DNA of 41,888 bases. It comes from an uncultured Lachnospiraceae bacterium (GTDB lineage Bacteria; Bacillota; Clostridia; Lachnospirales; Lachnospiraceae). The first letter of the stretch is position 1. Every line of letters starts with the position of its first letter. The position numbers and the translations under genes are program-made. The notes under the pieces were generated by a model. It did no database searches. It saw only the letters and a program-made list of their open reading frames with translations, and was not told the DNA's origin. Shown piece by piece: positions 24,083 through 33,410 of this stretch. The stretch is taken from contig CAJTVL010000034.1 of the NCBI GenBank assembly GCA_910579425.1, forward strand, positions 1 through 41,888. The letters run 5' to 3'.

Positions 24083-25759
24083 TCACCGATTCGATTCCTC
24101 CGGCTCGCATTTCACCTCAAACCAGTCAAAATCCGCATACCTTCCAAACCCCGTCATATCCTGACAGCAGATACCGATCATGGCCCCGGTAAACCAGCCC
24201 TCGCCGCAGGCTTCATCCGACAAAAAGCTGGCGTTTATAAGGGGGCCGATCTCCTGCCAGCCCTTTTCCGAATAGCCGTAGTAAAACCGGGTCATGGCAT
24301 TTCGGGTTTCCATTTTCAGATAGAGGGCTTCCTTCTCCCTGACGGGAATATAGTCTGTGAGATATTCGTATTTCTTGTTTTCCGCTTTCAGCAAAGTGAT
24401 ACACTTACCCACATCCTCGTCCCGGGATATGTGGAGATAAAGATAATTGTCGCAGTCATAGAGGAAAATCAGCCCCGCCATCTGCTTGAAGACTTCCGGC
24501 TCGAACTCCACACAGGCCGAGGCCTCCATGCAGTATTCCCGCATCCTCCTCGCGATCAGCGTCTGGGAAAACCGGGAGGATAGGCCGCTGCGCCCGTACA
24601 TCCGAAGCCATCCCGGCCGGGCGCTCAGGGACAGATAATGCTCATCCATGGGAATCCGCAGAGACTGATAATCCAGGGAAAGGGCTTTTTCCTCAAAATC
24701 ATCCCGCACCAGAGGGCTGGCCGCTTCTCTCCGGCAAAGAACCTCTTCCGAAACCTCCTTTGGCACAGGCACTTCATTTTGGGGCGTTGTGCCCCCGGCC
24801 TCCAACACCGGCCAGCCGTCCTCCCTCCACAGAATTTTCTGGATAGCGGTCTCTCTTCCCATCATGTAGCGGCGGCTGTTCGGAAACCTTCCGGCATCCG
24901 CCGGATTACGGTCCGCAAAGGCCCGCCCGCACAGGTGTACCATATACCACTCTCCTCCCGGAGTTTCCACCAGATCCCCGTGCCCGCTTTTCTGCAAAAG
25001 TATATCTTCATGATGTCTGCTGGTAAGGATGGAAAAGGCCTCGTTTTCCTCCCTCTGCTCTCCGTGATTTTCTTTCAGCATCTCATAAGGCCCCCAGATG
25101 TCCCGGGAGCGGAGGACGGACTGTCCATGACCCTCCCCGGTTCCGGTGTCCGCCGCAAACAGGTAGTACCATCCCTGACGCTTATAAATGTGCGGCCCCT
25201 CCAGGAAGATTTTTTCTCCCCGGTAAATATCCCTCACCGGTCCGATCATGGCTTTTTTCTCCGGGTCATACTCCTGGAGCACCAGCCGCCCGGCGTACTT
25301 CTTCGGGACTCTGTGATCCGTCACCATGCTGACCATGTACTTGCGCCCGTCCTCATCATGAAAAAGGGAAGGGTCAAAACCGAAGTTATTCAGAGCCACC
25401 GGCTCCGACCAGGGGCCATGGATGTTGTCTGACGTCACCAGATAATTTTCCGTGTCGTACATATTGCAGTAAAAAGACCTGACCACCGTATATACAAGAT
25501 AAAAGGTTCCCTGATCATAGGTAAGGCAGGGAGCCCAGATCCCCTGGGAAGCCCCGACGCCCCGCAAGTCAAGCTGGGAGAGCCTGCTTAAGGGATATTC
25601 GATCTGCTCCCAATTTTTCAGATCCCGGGAATGGTGCAGGCGCACCCCCGGCCACCATTCAAAGGTGGAGGTGGCAATATAGTAATCCTCCCCCACACGG
25701 ATGATGGAAGGGTCAGGGTGAAAGCCCCGGAGGATAGGATTTTGTATGCTTGTTTTCAT
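24083..25759 (-). CDS. Glycoside hydrolase family 43 (beta-xylosidase type)
   Basis: The 558-residue enzyme has the five-bladed GH43 propeller at the N-terminus and a beta-sandwich from about residue 350. The expected acids are visible: Asp in GFHPDPSII (D16, base), Asp in FDPSLFHDEDG (pKa modulator) and Glu in IFLEGPHIYK (acid). The N-terminal NPILRGFHPDPSI is typical of beta-xylosidases acting on xylo-oligosaccharides, some with arabinofuranosidase activity. There is no signal peptide, so it acts inside the cell on imported oligosaccharides. It begins 22 bases after the GH88 gene with CAGGAGAAG, forming a two-gene operon. Exact substrate is inferred. Confidence 0.93.
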   Translation of the reverse strand: MKTSIQNPILRGFHPDPSIIRVGEDYYIATSTFEWWPGVRLHHSRDLKNWEQIEYPLSRLSQLDLRGVGASQGIWAPCLTYDQGTFYLVYTVVRSFYCNMYDTENYLVTSDNIHGPWSEPVALNNFGFDPSLFHDEDGRKYMVSMVTDHRVPKKYAGRLVLQEYDPEKKAMIGPVRDIYRGEKIFLEGPHIYKRQGWYYLFAADTGTGEGHGQSVLRSRDIWGPYEMLKENHGEQREENEAFSILTSRHHEDILLQKSGHGDLVETPGGEWYMVHLCGRAFADRNPADAGRFPNSRRYMMGRETAIQKILWREDGWPVLEAGGTTPQNEVPVPKEVSEEVLCRREAASPLVRDDFEEKALSLDYQSLRIPMDEHYLSLSARPGWLRMYGRSGLSSRFSQTLIARRMREYCMEASACVEFEPEVFKQMAGLIFLYDCDNYLYLHISRDEDVGKCITLLKAENKKYEYLTDYIPVREKEALYLKMETRNAMTRFYYGYSEKGWQEIGPLINASFLSDEACGEGWFTGAMIGICCQDMTGFGRYADFDWFEVKCEPEESNR

Positions 25760-25781
25760 AAGTTTCTTCTCCTGTCTGTAT

Positions 25782-26933
25782 CTACCAAAGCAGCCTGCCG
25801 ATTCCGGCCAGCTTATACAGTCCCTCTATAAAGTAATAATCCGCATAGACCATGGTAAAATGGTGCTCCGGGCTGTGATAAGCTCCGGTGCAGTTTTGGA
25901 CGATGGCATCACAGTTTTCTGTCCAGTCCGCCCTGTTTTCCGCAATGGCACGGAGAATTTTTACGGCGGCGTTCTCGTATTTTTCCTTTTCGGAGTCAGA
26001 TACATGCCGGGCCACCTCCAAAAGGCCGCAGGCGATCACGCAGGCTGCGCAGGAATCCTCCCAGGCAGGCTCCGGGGGCTGCTTAAAGTCCACCGGAATG
26101 ATGCCGCTCTCCGGCAGGTTTGCGATACAGTAGTCGGCCACCTTCCTGGCCGCTTCCAGATATTCCTTTTTCCCCGTATGAGTATAGCTGTTGGCAAAGC
26201 CGTACACCGCCCAGCCCTGGCCTCTGGTCCAGGACGAGCCTTCCCCATAGCCCTGGCCGCCGTAGCTTTTGACCATCCTACCGCTTTCCGGGTCAAACTC
26301 CACGATATGGCACACGGAGCCGTCGGGGCGAAGGAAATTTGCAAGAACCGTATCCGCGTGCATCATGGCGATCTGGCGGAATCTGGGATCCCCGCTCTCC
26401 TCCGAGGCCCAGTACAGCAAGGAAAGGTTCAAAAGACAGTCGATGATGGCCCATCCCCTGGTGTCATTATCCCCGTTTTGGTTCCAGGCCCGGATAAATT
26501 TTCCCACAGGGTTAAATCTCCCCGCCAGAAGATTTGCCGCGTGCATGCCGATCCTTCTGCCCTCCTCATTTCCGGTGAGCCGATAGTCCGCCACCGCCGT
26601 GGGCAGGTACATAAAGCCTACGTCATGATGCAGTCCATAGTACTGGTCAAAGCATTTTTCCAGCTTACGTTCGGAAATCCTGGCGATCTCCTGATACCTT
26701 TCCTCCCCGGTATCCTGATACAAAAGCCACATGATACCGCCCCAGAAGCCGTTGGTCCACCAGTTTAGCCCATCATCCATCCCCCAGCTCCTGCTCTCGT
26801 CCGAACGGTCGTCATAGCTTCCGTCCGCCCCGGTGGTGTAAGGGATTTTGTCCCGGTTCTTTTCACTCACCCACTGCATTTTTTCTCTGACTTTTTCAAG
26901 GGCTTCACCTACCCATTCCTGATTGCTGTTCAT
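25782..26933 (-). CDS. Glycoside hydrolase family 88 (unsaturated glucuronyl hydrolase)
   Basis: The 383-residue protein has the (alpha/alpha)6-barrel pattern of GH88: WWTNGFWGGIMWLLYQDTG near 58-76, HHDVGFMYLPTAVADY, then TRGWAIIDCLLNLSLLYWAS with the conserved Asp, and GSSWTRGQGWAVYGFA. GH88 enzymes remove the unsaturated uronic acid left at the non-reducing end by polysaccharide lyases, using vinyl-ether hydration. There is no signal peptide, so it is cytoplasmic. It is cotranscribed with GH43, and an AraC gene diverges from it. This suggests use of uronic-acid-bearing plant or host glycans. AAGGAAAA precedes the ATG. Confidence 0.93.
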   Translation of the reverse strand: MNSNQEWVGEALEKVREKMQWVSEKNRDKIPYTTGADGSYDDRSDESRSWGMDDGLNWWTNGFWGGIMWLLYQDTGEERYQEIARISERKLEKCFDQYYGLHHDVGFMYLPTAVADYRLTGNEEGRRIGMHAANLLAGRFNPVGKFIRAWNQNGDNDTRGWAIIDCLLNLSLLYWASEESGDPRFRQIAMMHADTVLANFLRPDGSVCHIVEFDPESGRMVKSYGGQGYGEGSSWTRGQGWAVYGFANSYTHTGKKEYLEAARKVADYCIANLPESGIIPVDFKQPPEPAWEDSCAACVIACGLLEVARHVSDSEKEKYENAAVKILRAIAENRADWTENCDAIVQNCTGAYHSPEHHFTMVYADYYFIEGLYKLAGIGRLLW

Positions 26934-27119
26934 TTTTCATTTTCCTTTCCTTGCGTGTAAATTTCCTGTCGGCCTGGCAATCTGCGACCGACTATAGAAT
27001 ATCCGCCTCAGTAATTACCAATATCCATCTGAACACATCATAGCCCATTGACCTGCGCTCCACAATATCCTACAATATGTTCAACTGATTTATTCTGCTT
27101 TTTTATGTAAGGAGCGACT

Positions 27120-27935
27120 ATGCTGTTTGCAAACGGCTGCGGCCACGATTCCCACCACCCCCGCCCCTGCGACATTGAGCACCGCGCAGGTGTACCCGAT
27201 TATCTCATCCTGCTGGTCAAAAAGAAGGCCTGGGCGGTCATAGACGGCAGGCGCAGGCAGATTGCGCCCAATGCCCTGATCTGCTTTCCTCCTCACACCT
27301 ACATCCATTACGGCTGCGATGAACCCGGCTACAATGACGACTGGATCCATTTTTTGCCGGACGAAAAAGAAAAGGGCTTCCCGGAATCTCTCGGGCTTCC
27401 CTTTGGTCAGATCACTTATCCCTGTGATTTTCACAGGCTTTCGGAATATATACGGCTTCTCTCTGACAGCTATCACAGCGCCCTGACCTACAGGGAACAG
27501 ATCGTGGACTCCTTCCTGCATATCCTTCTCTACTCCCTGAAAGAAGAACTGGAACGGGATCTTGCTGGCTCGGATGCCCGGAAATACTATCAGAATTTTT
27601 CAGCCCTGCGCACCCAGATTTATAATGACCCCGCCGCCTCCTTTCAGATTCCGGAGCTGGCAGACGCATTGTGCCTTAGCCTGTCCTATTTCCAGCATCT
27701 GTACAAACAGTTTTTCCACTGCTCCTGCAGCCAGGACATCATAAACGCCCGGCTCTTACTCGCCAGGTATTACCTCACAAGCAGCGATATGAGCATCCGG
27801 AACCTTGCGGATTTCTGCGGCTACGAAAACGAGCTTCACTTTATGCGGCAGTTTAAAAAGTTTGTGGGGATGACGCCCTCCCAGTACCGGCTGGCAAATA
27901 AGGGGCAGGGAGAAAAGGGCGTTACTCCAATTTAA
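27120..27935 (+). CDS. AraC-family transcription regulator
   Basis: The 271-residue protein has an N-terminal cupin-like sensor domain (DYLILLVKKKAWAVIDGRRRQIAPNA, ICFPPHTYIHY) and a C-terminal pair of helix-turn-helix motifs (about 165-260), with IPELADALCLSLSYFQHLYKQ and IRNLADFCGYENELHFMRQF, ending VGMTPSQYR. Such proteins activate sugar-use genes when ligand binds. It diverges from the GH88-GH43 operon across 186 bases, so control of that operon and of itself is likely. GTAAGGAGCGACT precedes ATG 27120. Its 3' end overlaps the converging HipA-like gene by 14 bases. Confidence 0.93.
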   Translation: MLFANGCGHDSHHPRPCDIEHRAGVPDYLILLVKKKAWAVIDGRRRQIAPNALICFPPHTYIHYGCDEPGYNDDWIHFLPDEKEKGFPESLGLPFGQITYPCDFHRLSEYIRLLSDSYHSALTYREQIVDSFLHILLYSLKEELERDLAGSDARKYYQNFSALRTQIYNDPAASFQIPELADALCLSLSYFQHLYKQFFHCSCSQDIINARLLLARYYLTSSDMSIRNLADFCGYENELHFMRQFKKFVGMTPSQYRLANKGQGEKGVTPI

Positions 27936-29061
27936 GCCCCAGGCACTCCGCCCTTTTCCGGAAGCTGTCGTACTGTCTCTGGGTAATGAAATCCTCCCTG
28001 GTGATGGGCGCCGTGAAATGAAAGTCCACCTGATCCATGGCTTTCTTCGCCGCCTGCTTTATGGTCATATCGCCAAACTGGTAAGGGGCGTCCATATCTC
28101 TCATATAATCAATATCAAAGGCATTGTTGTGGTCAAAAAGCGGATGGCATCCCAGAATCTCCATGGTCTCCGTATCATAATAAAATCCCCAGTTCTGCCC
28201 GTGCCTGTCCCGGTTGCTGATCAAAAAATCCACGATCCACATCTTGTAAATGCTCTCGCCGTCTATCTCAAACATCCGCGCATCCGGGTCAATTCCGTTC
28301 ACATTGCAGTAAGAGTAAAATTCCATTCCCGTCAGGACTGCTTTTTGCTCCGTCGTCATACAGGGGCACATGCAGACATATTTGTCCTCGTCCTGCCCTG
28401 CCTCATAATGGACATGCTCCACATTCATTTTGTCCAGCAGATTAGAACACATCACTTCTATTCTTGACTCCGTGTTTCCGTTGGCTCCCAGCTTATACAG
28501 CCACAAAAGGCCGTCCTCATGCCTTCTCCAGGCCTTGGCATAAGCGCCGTTGGTGGTCAGCTCCGGCGTCAGGAAGGAGCCCTGCAAAGTAAGAGATTTT
28601 CCATGCAGCGCCACCTGGGCCACAATCTCATTGAGGGAGTTTTGCTTTACATCCACCTTACTCCATGAAATATCTGTATCCTCATCGAATTTCAGCCAAT
28701 AGGGATCCAGCACGGAGACGGCCCGGCAGACCATGGCGATCTTCACCTTCTGCTCATCCGTCTGGGTCTGCTCAAAGCGGAACAGATTGTAGATCCATTT
28801 GGCATTGGCACGGCTTAAAAGCAGCACTCTGTTTGCCAGCCAGCTCACTATCGCCTCCTCATTTTTCCTGGAAGCAATCAGAGACTGTGTCATGTCATAT
28901 TGCGTTCTGATATTTTCGGCAGATGCCGCCCTCCTGAGCCTTCCCCGGATGGGATAGGGAAGGTATTTCTCGTTGATCACCTCGTAGACCAGATTGTCGA
29001 AATCTACCCGCACTACCTCCGTGTCTTTCCTCATAATTGTAAATGCTCTGACGTTATCCAT
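27922..29061 (-). CDS. HipA-like kinase-domain protein, no HipB partner
   Basis: The 379-residue product carries a HipA/PI3-kinase-like catalytic core in its C-terminal third: DFLISNRDRHGQNWGFYY (about 277-294; catalytic Asp 285 and Asn 290) and LFDHNNAFD (about 308-316) as the metal-binding DFG equivalent. The N-terminal region is rich in charged residues and has SSVLD/SWSKVDVKQN-type segments but no clear HTH. HipA phosphorylates GltX to slow growth; other relatives have different targets. No hipB-like antitoxin gene is adjacent, and the neighbours are sugar-use genes. The start at 29061 has GGAGG and AAAGGG upstream. Target and role are unknown; annotation as a HipA-domain protein is secure only for the core. 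Confidence 0.78.
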   Translation of the reverse strand: MDNVRAFTIMRKDTEVVRVDFDNLVYEVINEKYLPYPIRGRLRRAASAENIRTQYDMTQSLIASRKNEEAIVSWLANRVLLLSRANAKWIYNLFRFEQTQTDEQKVKIAMVCRAVSVLDPYWLKFDEDTDISWSKVDVKQNSLNEIVAQVALHGKSLTLQGSFLTPELTTNGAYAKAWRRHEDGLLWLYKLGANGNTESRIEVMCSNLLDKMNVEHVHYEAGQDEDKYVCMCPCMTTEQKAVLTGMEFYSYCNVNGIDPDARMFEIDGESIYKMWIVDFLISNRDRHGQNWGFYYDTETMEILGCHPLFDHNNAFDIDYMRDMDAPYQFGDMTIKQAAKKAMDQVDFHFTAPITREDFITQRQYDSFRKRAECLGLKLE

Positions 29062-29215
29062 TACCCTTTCTGCCTCCGGAATTGGTTTTTTTTCTCTTTT
29101 CCTTCACATTGTAGTATAATTGCCCGGACATTTCAAATAGAAATACTCTTGCCATTTCCCTTGATTCTGGTAATAATAAATATATATATACGTGAAAGGA
29201 GTACCACACAAGCCC

Positions 29216-30382
29216 ATGAGAGAATACATCGAATTAAACACCCTGCAGGAGGACGGCAGACTCTGTCACAATAACCTGCTTGGCACCGTGGAAGCCCTGA
29301 TCCCCAACCAATTTGCCAGCGTCCATGCCGCAGATCTACTGGAGCTGCCGGATGGCGATCTGCTTGCCTGCTGGTTTGCGGGAAGCGACGAGGGGAATGC
29401 GGATATTTCCATTGTGGTTTCCAGGTTAAAGGCCGGAGAAAGCACATGGAGCGCAGGCGTGGTTGTCTCCGACGATCCCACCCGCTCGGAGCAGAATCCC
29501 TCCCTGTTTCTTACTCCCCAGGGAGAAATCTGGCTGATGTACACTGCCCAGGTTTCCCGTGCGCCGGAGCACAACCCTCATTTTAACCTGCAGTATACGG
29601 CGGAAATCCGGCGGAAAATCTCCAAGGACAACGGCTATACCTGGGGGCCTACGCAGACCATATTTTCCCGCCCCGGTTCCTTCTGCCGCCAGAAAATCCA
29701 GGTTTTGTCAAACGGAAGATGGGTCTTTGGCAACTGGATCTGCTTTCCGGACGAGACCAGATGCGGGAGCGATATTACCGTTGTACAGATCTCTGACGAT
29801 CAGGGCAAAACCTGGAGAGAAGTGGAAATCCCCCACAGCGCAGGCCGGGTTCACGCCAATCTCATCGAGACCGAACCGGGAGAACTGACCGCCCTGTTCA
29901 GAAGCCGTTTCGCAGATAATATTTATATTTCCTACAGCCGGGATTATGGAGACAGTTGGACGGAGCCGATACGCACCTGCCTGCCCAACAATAACTCCTC
30001 TATTTCGGCCATCAAACTGCAAAGCGGGGCTCTTGCCCTGATTTACAATGCCCTGCGTTTTAACGACGATACTTCAAAGACGGTCTGGCCCCATCAGCGC
30101 TGTCCCGTCACCTTTGCCATCTCCGAGGACAACGGCAAAACCTGGCCCTATAAGCGGATCATCGAAATGGGCGAAGGCTTTGTGGGGGAATACAACGACA
30201 TCAACAACAGAAGATATGAGTATCCCGTGATGATGCAGGGAGCAGACGGAAAAATCCATGCAGCCTATAGCTGGGGAGAGAGACGCTGTGTGAAATACGT
30301 CTGCGTGGACGAAGCATGGATCCGCGGCGAAAAGATGCTGCCGGGAGCGGAGGGAGACCCTTCCATGCCGTGCCAGCGGTAA
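29216..30382 (+). CDS. Sialidase-like six-bladed propeller protein (BNR_2), cytoplasmic
   Basis: The 388-residue product has four Asp-box motifs (S-x-D-x-G-x-x-W): SKDNGYTW, SDDQGKTW, SRDYGDSW and SEDNGKTW, spread through the chain as in a BNR beta-propeller. It lacks a signal peptide and a clear FRIP motif, so the name exo-sialidase is generic. Related proteins act on other sugars. The substrate is unknown. ATG 29216 is preferred because AAAGGAG lies upstream (14 bases, rather long); an in-frame GTG at 29192 overlaps that site. It is divergent from the HipA-like gene and ends at a bidirectional terminator. It could belong to the glycan-use group to its left. Confidence 0.82.
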   Translation: MREYIELNTLQEDGRLCHNNLLGTVEALIPNQFASVHAADLLELPDGDLLACWFAGSDEGNADISIVVSRLKAGESTWSAGVVVSDDPTRSEQNPSLFLTPQGEIWLMYTAQVSRAPEHNPHFNLQYTAEIRRKISKDNGYTWGPTQTIFSRPGSFCRQKIQVLSNGRWVFGNWICFPDETRCGSDITVVQISDDQGKTWREVEIPHSAGRVHANLIETEPGELTALFRSRFADNIYISYSRDYGDSWTEPIRTCLPNNNSSISAIKLQSGALALIYNALRFNDDTSKTVWPHQRCPVTFAISEDNGKTWPYKRIIEMGEGFVGEYNDINNRRYEYPVMMQGADGKIHAAYSWGERRCVKYVCVDEAWIRGEKMLPGAEGDPSMPCQR

Positions 30383-30412
30383 AAATCAACGGCTGCCGGA
30401 CATCTTTATGAT

Positions 30413-30440
30413 AAAAAAACGAGCTTTCGCTCGTTTTTTT
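30413..30440. terminator. Bidirectional terminator between convergent genes
   Basis: ACGAGC, loop TTTC, GCTCGT with seven A on the left and seven T on the right. It terminates the sialidase-like gene (plus) and the transglutaminase gene (minus), whose stop codon lies at its right edge. Confidence 0.9.
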
Positions 30441-33144
30441 ATCTGTTGTCCCCTTTCTTTATCATTCCGGCAATGGCAAGAAGCAGTCCAACATTTCCCA
30501 CGTTATAGCCGCTGCTGGCATACCTTCCCATCCTCTCAGGGCTTACCAGCAAAACCAAAGGAAGCTTCTCCGGATCCGTGTACATCCTTCTCGCAAGGAT
30601 CTCCGGAAGCGACTGGAAATCGTCGTAATAAATCTGCGCGCCAAGAAGCTTTCTGACCTCTGCCAGCGTCGGGTTCGAAAGAGCCTCCTTTCCTGTAACC
30701 ACCCAGACCATGCGCAGGCCGCTTTCCCTGATCTCCTGCCGCCTCTCCCTCAGCTCATTCAAAAAATGCTCCGTAGGCTCCGCTCCTTCCTCCAAAAAGG
30801 CCAGCAGCGTATTGCAGCCGCCAAACACCTCCTGATCGGTCACCTCATTTCCATCCTCATCTCGCAGTGAAAACTCCTCCAGCTCCAATTCCTCCATCAT
30901 CTGAGAGAGCGCAGGCTCACGAAAATACAGCGGCAGAACAAACTCAGGCACTTTATCGCTGCCCGGCAGAAAATCCTCCCGGCACACTGTTCTCTCGGCC
31001 TCAAGCTGGTTTCCGTCAGGAAGCCTGACCGTAGTGATCACCCGGTAACTCCCCCGAGGCAGAAACAATGTCAGCTTCCCGTTCTCAAATTCCCTTCCGC
31101 TCAAATCCAGGGTCTCAAACCCTTCGGAAAAATCCCCGTCTTTTCCTTCCGGCCGGGATTCTCTGACCAGTCTGCCAAGGGTCCAGGAGGCATAATATTC
31201 CGGCTGGCCCTGACTTGTGAGCACCAGACGTACCTGCTCCTGCTCCTGTCCGCCTGCTGCGGGGTAAAACCCGTTTCCCTTATAATACTCCGCTTCCCCG
31301 GTGGCCGGATGGAGCCTGGCAGGAATGCCAAGGGTGCGGCAGATCGCCACAAACAGTGTCTTTTTATCCAGCAAATTCCCCTGTCCGGTTCGCATCACCC
31401 CAACGGGAGTAGTTACTGTCTGGGAATAATGCCTGCCCTGCCACTCTTTTTCCGCACCGCCAATCTCTCTCTGAATCCACTCCCAAATCCTTTCCGGCTC
31501 CTTACAGAATATCCTTTGCTGTTCCTCAGACAGCATCTCCTCTAAAAAGGAACGGTAAGGAGTAATCTCTTCATATCCGATTCTTGGATTCCACACATAA
31601 TGAAGAAACAGCTCCTCCGGATTTTCCGCCTTTGCCAGATACTCTCCGACAGAAAAACTCCGAACCCGACGCCCGTAAATAAAGTGTTCTTCCAACAGCT
31701 CTGTCGGAATATCGCGATAGTCTTTTGGGGCCAGTACAGACAAAAACGCCAGCGCTTCCTTTTCGGGATACTTACTGATAAATTGATATATTTCAAAAAA
31801 ATTCCCCCGGGCATACCTAAGCGTATCCCCGAGAACTCCGGCCTCTTCTTCGGATAAGATACGCAGAGGGCCGCATAACAACTCCTGTGTCAATTGTTCT
31901 GCCTGTATGCAATATTGCTCCAGTTTCCCGTTCCGCCGCCTGTCCGCATCCTGTTTTCGCACTCTGCCTCTTTCCCGCTCCTCTTTCGTCGGCTTTACCG
32001 GGTGCATGGGAAAATCCCGGGGCGCAATATAATCCGCACACTGCCATTTCTTTCTCTGACTTTCCAAATCCTGCTGCCGGAGCCCTTCGAAAAGGATCAC
32101 CTCCACCAATTCCTCGGCACCGTTTTCCACCGTCAGCTCCTGCCTTTTGCTCCCCCTCGCCACATGAAGCCGGATGCTCCCCAGGCCCAGCAGGAGGCTG
32201 ACCTTTCCCTCCGTGTCCGTATCAAGCCGGGCAATTTCCCTGTATTCCGCCATATTTAAAAGTGCAAAGGATACCTCTGCCCCCTGGACAGGTTTTCCCT
32301 CTTCGTCCCTGACCAGTACGGTCATCCGGCTTGCCCTGGCATATGAGCCTGTAAGATTCAGAAGAGATGCGGCTCCGTCCCTTTCCGTGATTTCCGGTCT
32401 CTTCTGATCTGTCCCAAAATAATCGGAGAATACCCGCGTATGAACCAGCATGGCTCTTGAGGAAGCATTGGTAAACCACCCCCGGTCAAGCACCTCCTCC
32501 GGCTCACAGGCTCCCAGAAAACGCCATCTTCCATCCACCCAGGCCTCCACCCAGGCATGATTGTCATCACAGTGAGCCCATCCCGGCGCATACACCTGCC
32601 GTGCCGCAATCCCCACACTGCGCAGCGCCGTTACCAGAAATACCGACTCTTCCCCGCACCGCCCGCTTCCGCTTATAATCATTGCCTCCGGACTGATCGT
32701 CCGCCGGTCGGAGGCAGCATAGGAAGCCTCGCTGGCACACCAGTAATTGACCCTTTTTACAGCCTCCTCCAAAGAATCATCCCGAATCATGGACTCCAGC
32801 ATTTCATAGAACCAGCCCCTGCAGTCTGCCAGGGCCTCACTGTTCACCCTGTGGCAGAGCACATAGTTCAAAAACATTTCCTCGGAAAGCTCTCTGGTCC
32901 ACAGATATTTTTCCCTGAGAAAAAGTCCATGCTTCACATAATCGTAAAATAACTGCGGCTCATAGTCCGCCGCATCGGAAAGGGGCATCGTTCCATACAA
33001 AAACTCCATGAGAATCCTCTCGTCCCCCGCAAGCTTATCCACCACCCCGGAAATCTCCGAAGCCCTTGCACCAAGAAGAGGCAGCGTCTTTTCAAACTTA
33101 TCAGCCGCATAACAAGCTAATTTTTCCGATAAAGTTCCCTTCAT
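30439..33144 (-). CDS. Multidomain transglutaminase-like/thioredoxin-fold protein
   Basis: The 901-residue product has no signal peptide. The first transglutaminase-like domain has Cys in SGSGRCGEES (about 163) and His in DDNHAWVEAW (about 196); the usual Asp-Pro is replaced by CEP (Glu about 214). A carboxypeptidase-regulatory-like beta domain follows (about 270-350, VLVRDEEGKPVQGAEVSF). A second, degenerate transglutaminase-like module contains TPVGVMRTGQGNLLDKKTLF and GIPARLHPA. The C-terminal 130 residues look like a thioredoxin fold without the CxxC pair. ATG 33144 has GGAGATAAAA; upstream in-frame starts at 33207 and 33156 have no usable site. The role is unknown; protein or peptide bond cleavage is more likely than crosslinking. 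Confidence 0.75.
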   Translation of the reverse strand: MKGTLSEKLACYAADKFEKTLPLLGARASEISGVVDKLAGDERILMEFLYGTMPLSDAADYEPQLFYDYVKHGLFLREKYLWTRELSEEMFLNYVLCHRVNSEALADCRGWFYEMLESMIRDDSLEEAVKRVNYWCASEASYAASDRRTISPEAMIISGSGRCGEESVFLVTALRSVGIAARQVYAPGWAHCDDNHAWVEAWVDGRWRFLGACEPEEVLDRGWFTNASSRAMLVHTRVFSDYFGTDQKRPEITERDGAASLLNLTGSYARASRMTVLVRDEEGKPVQGAEVSFALLNMAEYREIARLDTDTEGKVSLLLGLGSIRLHVARGSKRQELTVENGAEELVEVILFEGLRQQDLESQRKKWQCADYIAPRDFPMHPVKPTKEERERGRVRKQDADRRRNGKLEQYCIQAEQLTQELLCGPLRILSEEEAGVLGDTLRYARGNFFEIYQFISKYPEKEALAFLSVLAPKDYRDIPTELLEEHFIYGRRVRSFSVGEYLAKAENPEELFLHYVWNPRIGYEEITPYRSFLEEMLSEEQQRIFCKEPERIWEWIQREIGGAEKEWQGRHYSQTVTTPVGVMRTGQGNLLDKKTLFVAICRTLGIPARLHPATGEAEYYKGNGFYPAAGGQEQEQVRLVLTSQGQPEYYASWTLGRLVRESRPEGKDGDFSEGFETLDLSGREFENGKLTLFLPRGSYRVITTVRLPDGNQLEAERTVCREDFLPGSDKVPEFVLPLYFREPALSQMMEELELEEFSLRDEDGNEVTDQEVFGGCNTLLAFLEEGAEPTEHFLNELRERRQEIRESGLRMVWVVTGKEALSNPTLAEVRKLLGAQIYYDDFQSLPEILARRMYTDPEKLPLVLLVSPERMGRYASSGYNVGNVGLLLAIAGMIKKGDNR

Positions 33145-33327
33145 TTTTATCTCCATGCTCCTTTCAAAATCTGTGATTCTTCGTGCAGACACAACCGATT
33201 CCGGCACTATGATTTAAAGATAAAGCCCTCTTCCTCCTCTGTCAAGAGATAAAAATCCGCTGCCAACCAAGCTATTACAATTTCCCCTCATTTCAATACA
33301 TTTTTATTCTTTCCTCTCATTTCCCGC

Positions 33328-33355
33328 TAATCTTTTAGGTAGAAGCTGCCGATAA
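33328..33355 (+). promoter_or_regulatory. Putative sigma-28 (SigD/FliA) type promoter
   Basis: GCCGATAA (33348-33355) matches the sigma-28 -10 consensus GCCGATAT except at the last base. TAAT at 33328-33331 gives a 16-base spacer to a near-consensus TAAA -35. The ATG of the next gene is 55 bases downstream. No good sigma-A alternative was seen in this stretch. Confidence 0.5.
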
Positions 33356-33410
33356 AATTAATAGAAAAATGCAAATTAATCAAATCAAGCTAACCAAGGA
33401 GGGTATCATT

